Shown here: positions 17,896 through 27,963 of the stretch, one piece after another
Position numbering within the stretch: the first letter of the stretch is position 1
Layout: each line of letters opens with the position of its first letter
Assembly (NCBI GenBank): GCA_032718475.1
Contig: JAUCBJ010005119.1
Span: forward strand, 1-28,627
DNA: 28,627 nucleotides
Source: Nemertoderma westbladi
Taxonomy: Eukaryota; Xenacoelomorpha; Nemertodermatida; Nemertodermatidae
Reading direction: 5' to 3'
Notes under the pieces: generated by a model
Seen by the model: the letters and a program-made list of their open reading frames with translations, nothing else
What the model was told of the DNA's origin: nothing
Database searches by the model: none
Translations under genes and position numbers: made by a program

Positions 17896-20638
17896 TCAAG
17901 TGACTCTAGAGCATCCGCAAAAGTTACACATTTTATACACAGCACGTAAGATAATGTTGTCGGACTTACTAATCCTCGAGATCAAACCAGATACAGATCT
18001 ATATCGTATGTGTACAAACATTGGTAAATTTAATTTACCGCATTCAAATGAAATCCTTGTCACTGTTAAGCCGAGGAAGTTTAAATAGCAAACGAATGCA
18101 ATTATTGTACGCTACTCTTAATTTATTATGTATAGTTACTGAAAAATTATTTTTACACCATAATGCATTACCATATATCTGAGTACAAAAGGCCGTAAAC
18201 AGAATAACCTTAACTGGAAGTGACGCACAGCTGAATTTTCGAATTAAATTAATGGCACACCACGATCAATTAGTTTGCGTAACAAAATCCCGTGATTTAT
18301 CCGATCAAAAGCTTTTGATGCATCTAACATACATATATATATAAATTCGAGTTTTTACTAAGATAATAGCTTATAATTTCTTTGAGTGTGAAGGCACATA
18401 ACTCGGTTCCTGTGATGGGATTGAGTTCAGTGATCCTGACCGGATAAGGTTGTACGCGTCACTTAGCTGCTGGTCTGCAGGGCTGGTAACTTTGGTCGAA
18501 GGCCATTGGGAAAATAACAGAGTTTGTGTTTTTCAGTGTTAATGATTCCAGTATTGACAGCACAGTTGGATATGAAATAATATAGATTGTAACATAAACG
18601 GCAACAGAAGCGATATAGTTACAAAGTTACTATAAATGGCGATAAATGGCGACTATTGCCATTCTGCAACTGTGTGATTAATGAACTGACTGGTAAATCA
18701 GTAATCAGAGTAGCTATATGATTGATACACATGTACATATTGGTTTCACCTCTACGCTACTGTGGCCTTTGCTACCTAATGGATGCCCTGCTGTTCTTCC
18801 CAAAGTGCTCCCCTGCCCACTATTGGCTTATATACTATTTGTCACTTTGGCACTCCCTGTAGGTGTTACTCCCTGATGCTAGCCTCGACTAGCTGGGTTC
18901 TCCCTCTGAGGTGGTTTGACCTCTCACCTCTCTCTGTGGCTTTGGGCGTGTGTCGCCCCCCCCCCCGAGTTGGATATGAGGCGAGATTAATTATTGGTAA
19001 TCTCGCATCGCCAACTATATTGGTAAAATGCCACTGGTCCCATTTTCGGTGGAGAATGAAATGAATTGAATCCGCTTACAGTTCCCGATTTCGGTTTAAA
19101 GCCGAATTGGTTATTAGTTGTATATAGACAGTCTAAGCATCGGCCAAGTATTATGAGTTCAATTAATTTACTAAAACATTTCTTGCAATTGCAATGCCCC
19201 TATAATTATCTTTACTAGTGATATCTTCTCTGTCCTGTCCTTTACTATAGGTATAATAAATGAGCCAATCAGAGTTTCGGCAAATAACCATGAACAAAAA
19301 TAGAGTTAAATAACACAGCGAGCACATTAAGTAAATTGACACCACATCCAAAGATAAAATGTTCACTAGTAAAGAGTAAAGTATCTGTAAGAGTAAGTCA
19401 CTGAGTAAAGCATCGGCCATTTTATCGTTCCTGACAGTATTTTCATTTTTCTTACACGTACATAGTGTACGTTTAAATTGCGCTTTAGTACGCAAGTATT
19501 CGTAATAGATATTCCCCTGCTTAGAGGACCCAATATTGCGCCATAATTTAAAACAGTTTCTGGCAGCCTGATGTTTCTCGTGAATGTGTTCATTCCATCC
19601 TGGAATATGTTTATAATTATTTGTACAATTACCGTAGTCGTTGGAGGTTTTAATAAACTGTTTACTGCTAGATAATAAAATGTTAGTTACATTATTATAT
19701 AAATCATCAATTTCGGTAATATGCTGTCTACAGTTCGGATCTCTACAATCCCGTAGACTATTAGAAAAATGATTTTCACTTAGAATACAATTCACATGAT
19801 CAGCATATCCCGCAATATTGCTATTTTTATAGTCCCAAGTGAATTTATCAGCGCTTAAATTAGGAGCACAATTGGTGGGATCCACTGTCCCCTCGCAAGC
19901 ACTGGATAAATCAACTGGAAGATTTAAAGTAATATTTACCGGTAAATGATCCCAAAACGTCAGATCATAATTTACTGAAATATTATCAATAATATCATGA
20001 GTAACTTTTGCACAAATAATATGGTCTATCCAAGACGTCATTAAATGAGCGTCGCTAATATAAGTGAAAGTATTATCAGGTAAAGTCTCAACATCAGAAA
20101 TAATTAAATTACAAGATTCGGACCATTCTTTAACTTCGTTAAAAAATACTTTTTTAGGATTAGAGTTAAAGTCACCCATTATTATTACATGATTGTAAAC
20201 ATCAGTATGTACAATAGATTTAATCGTACCTAAACATTCTGAAAATAAATCAATATTTTCTGGGCACTCAAAAGGCAAGTAAATATTTAATAGCAAAAGA
20301 CTTTGTCTGCTATTTAGATTTATCGTAGCAGCTAAGAATCTTGCGTTATCGTAATCTATAATATCAATACGGTGAGCGATCGACTTCCTATACAGAAAGG
20401 CCAGGCCACCGTGAGGACGCCCGATTAATAAGCCATCTGAATAGTCGTCTGGGCTGGAGCCCCTCGCTAAAAAATCAGGATGCAGGGTATTTAAAAACGA
20501 CAAATCCTGTTTAGAAAGCATAGTTTCCTGTAAGACCAAAATATCACAGGTTTTACAAATTTCACTAATAACAAACATCGACTCTGCGCACCATACAGAG
20601 TTACAATTAAATGAAGCAATTTTAAGTTTATTCGCCAT
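17896..20638 (-). pseudogene. LINE ORF2: intact APE endonuclease, broken reverse transcriptase
   Basis: From ATG 20638 the endonuclease that nicks target DNA is complete. Catalytic residues are visible: N11 (ASFNCNS), E38 (LVLQETM), D156 and N158 (MGDFNSN), D205-H206 (WIDHI) and D230-H231 (WDHLPV). The linker carries CRDPNCRQH. RT starts with frameshifts: FNSIFVHGYLP (~19290), then KGQDREDITSKDNYRGIAI, then CFSKLIELIILGRC and NNQFGFKPKSGT, where a solo LTR is inserted. Beyond the LTR the frame resumes (TELCAFTLKEIISYYL), and after another shift gives LDASKAFDRINHGILL and KLIDRGVPLI. The FxDD core is missing: the text jumps at ~18240 to the C-terminal region (KLRVAYNNCIRLLFKLPRL; MFVHIRYRSVSGLISRISKS), with a stop at 17896. 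The clade is probably CR1/L2-like. Confidence 0.85.
18411..19080. mobile_element. Solo LTR (TGTGATGGG...CTTACA, 670 bp) with 5-bp target duplication
   Basis: The plus-strand segment starts TGTGAT and ends TTACA (TG...CA, the universal LTR ends) and is flanked by GTTCC at 18406-18410 and 19081-19085. Removing it with one duplicate joins the LINE codons for K-S-G-T-E-L-C with no gap. The interior has a TATA-like TTATATAC near 18829, an 11-C run (18956-18966) and a 9-bp perfect stem GCGAGATTA/TAATCTCGC at 18981-19006 with an 8-base loop. A 5-bp duplication suits Gypsy, BEL or retroviral integrases. No primer-binding site or gag/pol is present, so it is a recombined single LTR. Orientation is not certain. 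The 93-codon frame inside (18783-19064) is taken as accidental. Confidence 0.8.
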
Positions 20639-20776
20639 TTTGATTGTAAAAAAATATTTAAAAGAAATGAATAAAAATATGGATCAAATAAGTTATGGCA
20701 ATAAGAGTGGCAATAAGAGCACTATTATTTATAAAAAAAAGGAATGTAAATATACACTGTAATGCTGACATTGATC

Positions 20777-20962
20777 TTAAACTTGAGTCTGGGAGACCGA
20801 GCTTACGTTAACAGCTGGCGAAACAGCACTTGCTGCACTGCGACCTTCCTTGAGAACACGCGGCTCGAACCAGTCTCTGATTAAAGCCCCCTCAGGCCAA
20901 TTACTCGCCGACGGGTTTTTTTTATTTTGAGAAATACTTTTTCTATTCCTATACTTTACCAT
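20777..20962 (-). CDS. Short basic ORF upstream of LINE ORF2, possible ORF1 remnant
   Basis: 61 codons on the minus strand from ATG 20962 to TAA 20777, 138 bp before the ORF2 start. The N-terminus is strongly basic (MVKYRNRKSISQNKKNPS), followed by WPEGALIRDWFEPRVLKEGR and a Ser/Ala/Val tail. Position and charge suit the start or a remnant of an RNA-binding ORF1, or a small 5' ORF, but no zinc finger or other motif is present and the 20640-20776 gap is non-coding. It could be chance. Confidence 0.25.
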   Translation of the reverse strand: MVKYRNRKSISQNKKNPSASNWPEGALIRDWFEPRVLKEGRSAASAVSPAVNVSSVSQTQV

Positions 20963-21629
20963 TTATTTCCCTAAATATATTTTAGGTATAAGTCTCGTTT
21001 ATTGTTTTGGTTCTCCCAACCTATCTCTGTAACCTCCCCCTTCACTTACCTGCATAGGCCTACTGTAATACATACTGAAATAGTGAAAACCTTTAGGGGC
21101 AGAAAAAGTAAATTTTAGAATAATAAAAATATAAATGCCTTTTATTTAAATATATAATGATAATTAGATTAGTTAGAATTATAAGTAGATTAATTAGATC
21201 AGTGTCAATGGTAAAAACAATAGATAAATTATGTTAGCGGATGCATACGCTGCATGCCACCTACAGAGAGAATGGGGAACAGGGTGATTTACAAATCACC
21301 CACAGATGTCCAATATCCAATATAATATTGCATACCGAGGAATGTGATGCTAGCTGGGAGATGGTTAACAACACAACTCAGGGGAGAAGCTAACATAGTT
21401 AGCATGGTTTTGGACAGAAGACCTCCTTGCTGAGTTCTGAAGAACAATGCGGGCGAATTAGTTCATACAAGTACCACTCACGCTCAGTGGTCAAACCATC
21501 TGGCTGGTTGACTTTGGGTAGACAATTCGGAAGCTCCGAAATTGGTTTCTGGAGTATCCTTTGAAAATAACTCTTCACTTACTAACATTGTAATGCTAAA
21601 ATTTATAAACAATTACACTAATTAAAAAG
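20963..21629. other. Intergenic stretch, nothing recognised
   Basis: Probably includes the LINE 5' untranslated region. The 21240-21500 part is less AT-rich and contains GGTGATTTACAAATCACC (a perfect 18-bp hairpin palindrome at ~21283-21300), but no open frame or terminal repeat. Confidence 0.4.
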
Positions 21630-21707
21630 AAAGACTGAGTGGAACCTGGTGGGGCCTACAACCAATAGTTTGCAGGCCTGGTTCTCAGCCAACTGGGCTA
21701 CTCCGCC
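21630..21707 (-). repeat. tRNA-like head of a SINE (A and B boxes)
   Basis: On the minus strand GGCGGAG-TAGCCCAGTTGG is followed about 30 bases later by GGTTCCACTC and then a T-rich stretch (TCTTTCTTTTT). TAGCCCAGTTGG fits the Pol III A box (TRGYNNARNNGG) and GGTTCCACTC approximates the B box (GGTTCRANNC). The acceptor-stem partner of GGCGGAG is absent at the 3' side, so this is not a functional tRNA. It fits a tRNA-derived SINE or a decayed tRNA pseudogene. Confidence 0.5.
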
Positions 21708-21827
21708 TTGATAGAAATTCTAGAACGCTGTTGGATTAATCTGCATTTTAGGAAGATTGGTTGAATAATTACTTTATTGTCCACACTATTATGAATATTT
21801 TACAGATATTATATTATACTACTACTA

Positions 21828-23010
21828 CTAGGTTGAGCGAACTCGGACAGTGGGAATTATATTCTTCCAGACTTCCCTATTCTCCATAGTTGTCACAATT
21901 TCGTTTCTCCCAAGTTCAGTATCCCTTTCAAGTTGATCTATATATGTTTTGGCCAGTCGTCCACAACTACGCTTTCCATGAGTTGGTTGCCAGAAAAGTA
22001 GATCTGGTATGACCTTATCTTTACTTCACCAGCAGTGCCCACTGAATCTTAATCTGCGTTTCCGGAGGGTGGTTGATACAGGTGGTATTATACCATAAAG
22101 CTCGGTGTTTGTCATGTGTTGTCTCCAGCTGATGTTTAGGGCTGCCCTTAGTAGTGTTGTATAGCAACCACTAATTCGATGTTCAAGTGATTTAGTCAGT
22201 CAGTGTCCAGGTCTCACCCCCGTATAAAAATACACTTTCCACTGTGGCTCGAAAGAACTTAGTCTTCAGGTGCCTGTAGAGATCTGATTTCCAGATGGTA
22301 TCCATTTTTGATAGAGCTACCCAAGCCTTTGTTTTCAGAACTTCTATGTCTTTTTTGCTACTCTCTATCCATGATCCAAGGTACTGGAAGTCGTTGACCT
22401 TTCTTAGTTGATTATTATCAATTGTTGTCAAGTTTCCATTAACATTAAAGGTCATGAATTCGGTCTTTGTAGCATTTATATGCAATCCAAACTCCTTAGC
22501 AGCCCTCTCCATACTTCATTTAGTAGAAGCTGTGCATCTGCTAGTGTATTAGAGAGCAGGGCGATGTCATCCGCAAAGTCGGTGTCTGTTACTGTAGTTG
22601 CAGGATATCTACTACTTCTGCATTCTTGAAATGTGAATCCCAGATCTTCACCCTTTGTGGCCGTCCTCATTGCGTAATCCAGCACAATTATAAATAGTAA
22701 TGGTGCTAATGTGTCACCTTGCAGTTCGCCAGCCAGGATTGAGAAAAACTCAGTTTCACCATCTGGTGAGAGTACCTGCGCTTCTGTGTCACAATATAAC
22801 CCAATGCCAGCAACAATTACTTCTGGTATTCCATCCTAGGATTTCAAGCATTTTACCTCTATGGATGGAGTCAAATGCCTTCTTGAAGTCCACAAAAGTC
22901 ATGACTGCAGGGAGATATGCCTCTTAGCTGATTCCTTGTGGGCTGTTATTATATTCTGGTATATTGAATCGGTGGACTGGTCTTCATCCATTGACTGGAG
23001 AGTTCAAAGC
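21828..23010 (-). pseudogene. Second LINE reverse-transcriptase relic, same type as the 5.5-kb copy
   Basis: Minus strand, entering near 23010 (TDSIYQNIITAHKES). Order: TFVDFKKAFDSIHRGKMLEIL; a frameshift near 22830; ETEFFSILAGELQGDTLAPL; FIIVLDYAMRTATKGEDLGF; the catalytic FADD in VTDTDFADDIALLSN near 22570; a frameshift near 22500; FGLHINATKTEFMTFN; FQYLGSWIESSKKDIEVLK; WVALSKMDTIWKS; FFRATVESVFLYGGETWTLT; then, after a shift at ~22195, LEHRISGCYTTLLRAALN, RKRRLRFSGHCW, an in-frame TGA near 22025, and VWKNIIPTVRVRST ending at 21828. The 3' edge runs into (TAG)n at 21817-21830, consistent with a LINE tail. The 5' side lacks the endonuclease and RT motifs 0-2. It resembles the forward copy motif by motif but is diverged. 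Confidence 0.82.
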
Positions 23011-23153
23011 GGTTTTGAACTTCTACTGTAGATATTATATAAGATATAACATAAGGGAAATTTTAAGGAAAATAAATTGAACTGTAGTATTTTACTAAAT
23101 TGCCTTCAAGCAATTCCACTTCCCCTATAAATGATAAAGATTTCATTCTCACC

Positions 23154-23778
23154 TTATAATTTGCCAGTACATGTTTCCTCTTGGGCCTTTTCCCATTTCG
23201 CTAAATCCCTATAGTAGTGGCTGGTAGGGGAAAAGGACCTCTGTGTAGAGTCAGTCTTTGACTTCCACTCCATTCTTTTTAAAGTTGCTTGGACACCTTT
23301 CAACTCCTCCTTTATTTCCACCAAGTAGTGAACAATGTGGTATAAAATATAATTATCACCCACTCCTGCACAATCACGTCAATGCACCCAAGGAAACAAC
23401 CAACGCCCCAATATGGGCATTGGTGGATTGGCGATGCCGTGAGGGGTTATTTGGTTGGTCTTCCCTTTTCCCGTACACAATAGAATCCAAATCGGAAATA
23501 TCCATTGTATATAGAGAACTGGCCTGAATTGTTGCTGAAATACAAGGATCAGTACGTATAGCCTCAGTAACGTAAGGGTCACGCTGCAGGGTTGCTGCAA
23601 TGGCAGGATTGGGTTGAATAGATTCCGTTATGTAATAATGTCCATCACGCCGCAGATATGCTGCAATAGGTGGACTGGCCCGTATAGGCTCCATAATGTA
23701 AGGGCCATGCTGCAGGATTGCTGCAATGGCTGCAGGATGGCAGGTTCGGGTTGAATAGATTCCATTATGTAATGTTCA
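23154..23778 (-). pseudogene. Unrecognised reverse coding relic with ~21-residue repeats
   Basis: About four degenerate copies of a 21-22 residue unit can be aligned on the minus strand: WRDEHYIMESIQPEPA..., AAIAAILQHGPYIMEPIRAS, RRDGHYYITESIQPNPAIAA and QRDPYVTEAIRTDPCISA, then SSLYTMDISDLDSIVYGKRE. One shift near 23735 is needed between units 1 and 2, and another near 23370 to enter MGDNYILYHIVHYLVEIKEE, LKGVQATLKRMEWKSK (likely coiled coil) and a stop at 23154. Repeat copies are also visible in the DNA (CTGCAGGATTGCTGCAATGGC). I do not know the family. Conserved reading across repeat units argues for past coding; the frameshifts argue that it is dead. Confidence 0.45.
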
Positions 23779-23845
23779 TCACGCCATTAGGGTTCCGATA
23801 TGCACACAAGATTTCTAGCCTCACCTGTCTGTTGTCTGCCTCGTC

Positions 23846-24600
23846 ACATTAAATCATCGTAATAAATTTATCGGTAATATTAGTTGAAATGTGATCAATT
23901 GTGGATTTTGTATATGGAGTTATTCTAGTCGGTTGTTTGATAAGTTGGTTGAAACAATAGGTATTTAATGTATTGATATATTTATTTGATGAGCTTGATA
24001 TATTTAGAGTATTAATGTTAAAATCTCCCGTAATTATGGTATCGTATTTCGCGTCAGTAATATTATTTAGTAGAGTCGTTAGTTCATTCAAAAAATGTTC
24101 TTCAGGGCATTTCCCAGGTCTGTAAATGGTTCCTACTAGTAGTAGTTTGTAATATAATGGGTTTGTTCAGAAGTGGAAAAATGAGAGCGCGTCACCGGGG
24201 GTTGAACCAGCGCCTTTACACCTTTACACCTTTAAAGGTATATTACACCTTTAATTACAGTTGCAACAGCTCATCTCCAATTTATTTAATTAGTAGTAGT
24301 TTGCGGTTGGTGGTAGCTCTGCCTGGGGTCAATAGTATCCAAGTAGACTCACACCCATCTACAGTAAATTGTATTTTCGTAGTGTCATATTCATATTGTA
24401 GTCCTTCTTTGATGTATATTGCAGTCCCACCTCGATCTCGTTTACCGTATTGTCTATTATTTATTAGGGGGCCTACATATCCTTCAATTTTAATTAATGA
24501 TAGATCAGTTCCGTCAGTCAAAAAAGTTTCGGTAAAAGTTAATATATCAAACTGCTTGTTTAGTAGGTGGAGGTAGTTTGTCGTATTTCCCGAGGTACGA
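23846..24600 (-). pseudogene. LINE APE-endonuclease fragment (third LINE family), split by a SINE-like insertion
   Basis: Minus strand, open from about 24600: NYLHLLNKQFDILTFTETFL (catalytic Glu in TET), DRGGTAIYIKEGLQYEY and ESTWILLTPGRATTNRKLLL. Then comes a 141-bp insertion, after which the frame continues as VGTIYRPGKCPEEHFLNELT, TIITGDFNIN (catalytic Asp and Asn near 24020) and TKSTIDHISTN (catalytic Asp-His), with a stop at 23849. The element is truncated before the final SDH motif and has no RT. The endonuclease differs clearly in sequence from the 20-kb one, so it is another family, of Jockey/CR1-like style. Confidence 0.78.
24150..24290 (-). mobile_element. SINE-like insertion with 13-bp target duplication
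   Basis: Flanks TAGTAGTAGTTTG at 24137-24149 and 24291-24303 are identical. Excision restores the endonuclease reading frame (K-L-L-L-V-G-T-I-Y). On the minus strand the insert contains GGTTCAACCCCCGGTGACGC, an exact Pol III B box (GGTTCRANNCC), preceded by AAAGGTGTAAAGGTGTAAAG direct repeats. No convincing A box is seen, so it may be a 5'-truncated tRNA-derived SINE. A 13-bp duplication fits target-primed reverse transcription by a LINE. Confidence 0.72.
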
Positions 24601-24604
24601 TTTT

Positions 24605-25120
24605 CTAGATTTTTTGGCCACGGACTCTGGACGCGAAATAAAAAGGCTGAACTGTGAGTTTTTTCGAATCTATCGTTTTGATGGACACGACGGACAGTTG
24701 TCGTTTTTTTTTATGAACGGCTTTAAAGTAGGGTGTAAGGCTCAACAGACGTCGGGAATTGAAAGAAGGGTGTAAAGTAAGATATTTTGTAAATATAAAA
24801 GTTAACAATTGTCCATCGGTTCTCCGTCAAAGTGAAAAAAATGGACAAAATGACCTTTTTATAGCAGACTATATCTCGGCTAATATTTATCGTAAAGGCA
24901 CCAAACCAATAATTTTTTTGTTCATTATGTCATTTATATATCATTTCAGTTTGTCTTATTAATAATTAATCCTATATTACTGGTACTACTAATTATAATA
25001 CTTAATTTCGTGCTAATGGTATTATTATTAAAGCAGAATAATATTTGGGATTACATCATGTTAATTTTGTTAAATTTTTTTTTCGATACAAAATGTCAGG
25101 AGTACACTTCACTCAAATGT
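24605..25120. other. AT-rich stretch, no gene recognised
   Basis: Short open frames exist but show no family features or repeats. There is nothing else I can support. Confidence 0.45.
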
Positions 25121-26231
25121 TTAATTATTTAAACCTTGAAATAATGACTGATCATAACTGGTTCCCACTGCAGTAATTTCTGATCCATTAACATCCTTCA
25201 TTTCAGCTGATTGTAGCAGAAACTTCAATTTACATAGTAAACATGAAAACTCTACTACGGAATCTATACCACAAGTTAATTCATCCATCTGCCTACATTC
25301 CATAGACCCCAAACAACCGCCGGATTTATGAGCAGCTTTTACAAGTAACACTATGTTATTTATACCAATGATTCGATAACCACTGAGTTAATCTCTTTTT
25401 AATTTCGGTTCTAGACCGAAATCTCACAAAATCTCGAATTTCACTGAGTGTCAAACCATAACCACTGTCAAAAATGTCTTGAAGCAGTGGTTTGATGTAA
25501 TTTATAGCTTTGCCTTTAGAGGACGTTGCTTGTTCGAGACCATAAGATTTCTGGCATCGCCTCTTATATTTTTGAATATATGCTTCAAGACAAAGCTTGT
25601 GATAAAATAAATCCGCGGCAAAGACAGCTTGTACATTGTCAAGATCACAGGTTTTGACGTATATTTCATCCTTAAAGAAATTAGTAGCTGCAAGAAATGT
25701 TGTTGCTCTATTTGTCTCGCATATCCTGTATTTCTCCCTAGTACTGCCATGCTTTTGATTACCGCATATAATGCAAGTTAATTGGGTGGGGTCGTCTTTA
25801 GGAAATGACCCTTGGTGACGTGAGGCGATTTCGGACCTGAGCCTTTTAGTTGGACTTGGAACAGACTCATTTTCTTTTCCGTTGGTTTCCTCTATCACTT
25901 CCGGTTCTCTTTGTTTTTTTAGAAGTGTTTTCTTTAATGTGTATAATTTGTAACACTCATTGTTGCAATGATATACAAACTCAGAGTCTAATCCCAGATA
26001 ATTTATCCTTTTCAAAACGATATCTTTTCGGATTTGTGCGGCTCCTATTATTTTCTTTCTACCTTCGGTTGTTCCGGTAACTGTGATATTATCCCCTGAA
26101 CCCCCTAACCTAACTTGTTGACAGATAACACACCGTGAAGCATCACAAACAATTGATGTCCCAAAACCATCTCGAATTAATGTTGTAGTTCTGCAAAGTT
26201 GTAGTCCAACAAGTTCCTTGTTGTCTCCCAT
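25121..26231 (-). pseudogene. Cys/His-rich N-terminal part of a multi-copy transposon-associated gene
   Basis: From ATG 26231 the frame is open for 291 codons. Putative zinc ligands: C34-V-I-C37, H88-C89 and C93 (VYHCNNECYKLY), C153-I-I-C156 with C171, and FAADLFYHKLCLEAYIQKY (H211, C214). A basic SPTKRLRSE at ~126 could be a nuclear signal. Near 255 comes DSGYGLTLSEIRDFV, then EIKKRLTQWL. The frame then shifts (~25380) to GYRIIGINNIVLLVKAAHK and continues MECRQMDELTCGIDSVVEF...CLLCKLKFLLQ to a stop at 25121. From memory, CxxC...YHxxC plus FAADxxYHxxC followed by GYGLxLSxIRD is the N-terminal half of the large uncharacterised proteins whose C-terminal half resembles the left-edge gene. No conserved catalytic motif is known to me. 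No C-terminal half follows, so this copy is partial. Confidence 0.6.
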
Positions 26232-26904
26232 TTGAAAAAAAAAACTGTTCGATGTTCAACAAGATAAATAATTATATTATTTATTATATGTACTGTACTT
26301 TTAACACCTTCTTTCTACATTATAAATAAAATATGAAGGGCCTTCTTACGTATAAAATATATATACCCGTATCAAACAATATGAAACTGTAGCTAACACA
26401 GTTTTGTTAGCTACTGGTACTTTTGCATTATATGCCACATATGATTTTTTAATGATTTTTTAATAACATATATTTGCTTTAATACAATGTGTTTGTAAAT
26501 TGTTCTAGAACAATTCTGTGATATTTCTTATTGAAAAATATAGCGAAAGATGTGCAGTAACAGAAATAATTAGCCTACATGGTTATGTTTATGGGGACCC
26601 TGAAGTTCGGAAAATACCATTTAACGAACATTATCGATGAGACCAAGAACTTTTGCTTTCTGTTTTTATGTTAAATTAATGATTTATGTTTAAAATAAAT
26701 ACTTAAAATGATGTTAAAAATAAATACTTAAAATGATGTAACAAATTTTATTAATAGCTATAAATTAGTAGCTAGTATTCTAGAACACAATGTATTTACT
26801 TGCACAGCATAGAAAATATGTATAGGTAACATTATTACATGAAATAATTGGATCTTTTCACAATGTATTAAAAAACAGGTACTGTATATTATGTGGCGTA
26901 TAAC
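26232..26904. other. AT-rich intergenic stretch with a 25-bp tandem duplication
   Basis: No gene is seen. A 24/25-bp segment ending ACTTAAAATGATGT is duplicated head to tail at 26691-26714 and 26715-26739. The 8-bp target site CGTATAAC of the next element occupies 26897-26904. Confidence 0.5.
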
Positions 26905-27955
26905 CAAGGTGTACTAAATAACAGGTCATGCAGCGAGCGAATTGCTGAAATTAGCGGAGGCCGATCGTTTCCCTATTTATGACACTATTTTCATAATATT
27001 TTCTTAGAAACTTCTTATGTGCAACTTTGGTTAGATGGATATGATGACTAAGATTCATAGCAATGTAATAAATGTGTTTCTGGAATTTTTATCTTGTAGT
27101 TGCCAAGGTAACCGGGTTGCAAATTTCAAACTTTGCGTGCCTGTATTTCAAGGCGACAATGGATTCTTCCCTTGAGATTTGGTAGGTGAGTAAAGGGAAT
27201 ACAAGTCTACAAAATATTTTACATTTGAATTTGTTTACATTCCCGTTGCCATGGAAATAAGTAGAATGAAAAATTTAAAAATTGTCTACTAATTCTATAA
27301 AACACCATTTTTATTCGGTTTGTCAGTCTAAATAATAAGTTAAGATTGCCAACATTTTATTTTATAATTCATCAATTGTGAATCATATTTCTAAAAGTCA
27401 ATATTTGCAAATAAACTAAACTGTCCAATCAGAGAGCAAGACATGTAATAGCATGATTTTGACGTTCCAGAATATTAAATTTCGGTTAGCAAATATTAGA
27501 AATAAAGGTCAGCCACCAGGCATGCATGTTGGAAATTATATAAGTAGTAAATAGTAGCCCAATTTCAATCTGGCGGTCATAATGGGAAATTATCGTAATT
27601 CCCGTCACCATGGAAACGGGATTGAAAAATAAATTAAATGGAAAATAATTTGATAGACTTTTATTCCCTTTACTCATATACCAAATCTCAAGAACAGAAT
27701 CCCTTGTCGTTTTGAATTACAGACGCTCGACATTTGAACTTTGCACCCGGTTACCTTGGCAACTACAAGATAAAAATTACAGAAAGACATTTTACATTTC
27801 TATGAAGAATAGTCATCATATCCACCTAACCAAAGAAGCACAAAAGAAGTTTCTAAGGAAATATTTTGAAAAAAGTGCCATAAATAGGGAAAAGATCGGC
27901 CTCCGCTAATTTCAGCAATTCGCTCGCTGCATGACGTGTTATTTAGTACACCTTG
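26905..27955. mobile_element. hAT-like non-autonomous foldback element (1051 bp) with perfect 8-bp target duplication
   Basis: Inverted arms of about 310 bp (about 26905-27220 and 27643-27955) start CAAGGTGTACTAAATAACA and stay alignable to AGTAAAGGGAATA(C/A)AAGTCTA. CGTATAAC occurs at 26897-26904 and again at 27956-27963, directly outside the ends: a perfect 8-bp target duplication. An 8-bp duplication with CA-starting ends is the signature of the hAT superfamily. The ~420-bp centre is AT-rich, holds a small palindrome CCCGTCACCATGGAAACGGG near 27600 with a related CCCGTTGCCATGGAAA near 27243, and has no transposase. Open frames in the right arm are mirror images of the repeat, not genes. 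Arm divergence (several single-base changes and small indels) indicates some age. Confidence 0.82.
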
Positions 27956-27963
27956 CGTATAAC

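Noticed and set aside
17900-18088. 62-codon forward frame
   Set aside because: Shadow of the reverse LINE ORF2 C-terminal region (KLRVAYNN..., MFVHIRYRS), which has the recognisable pattern.
18783-19064. 93-codon forward frame, Cys/Ser-rich
   Set aside because: Lies wholly inside the solo LTR; LTRs do not normally encode protein and no motif is present.
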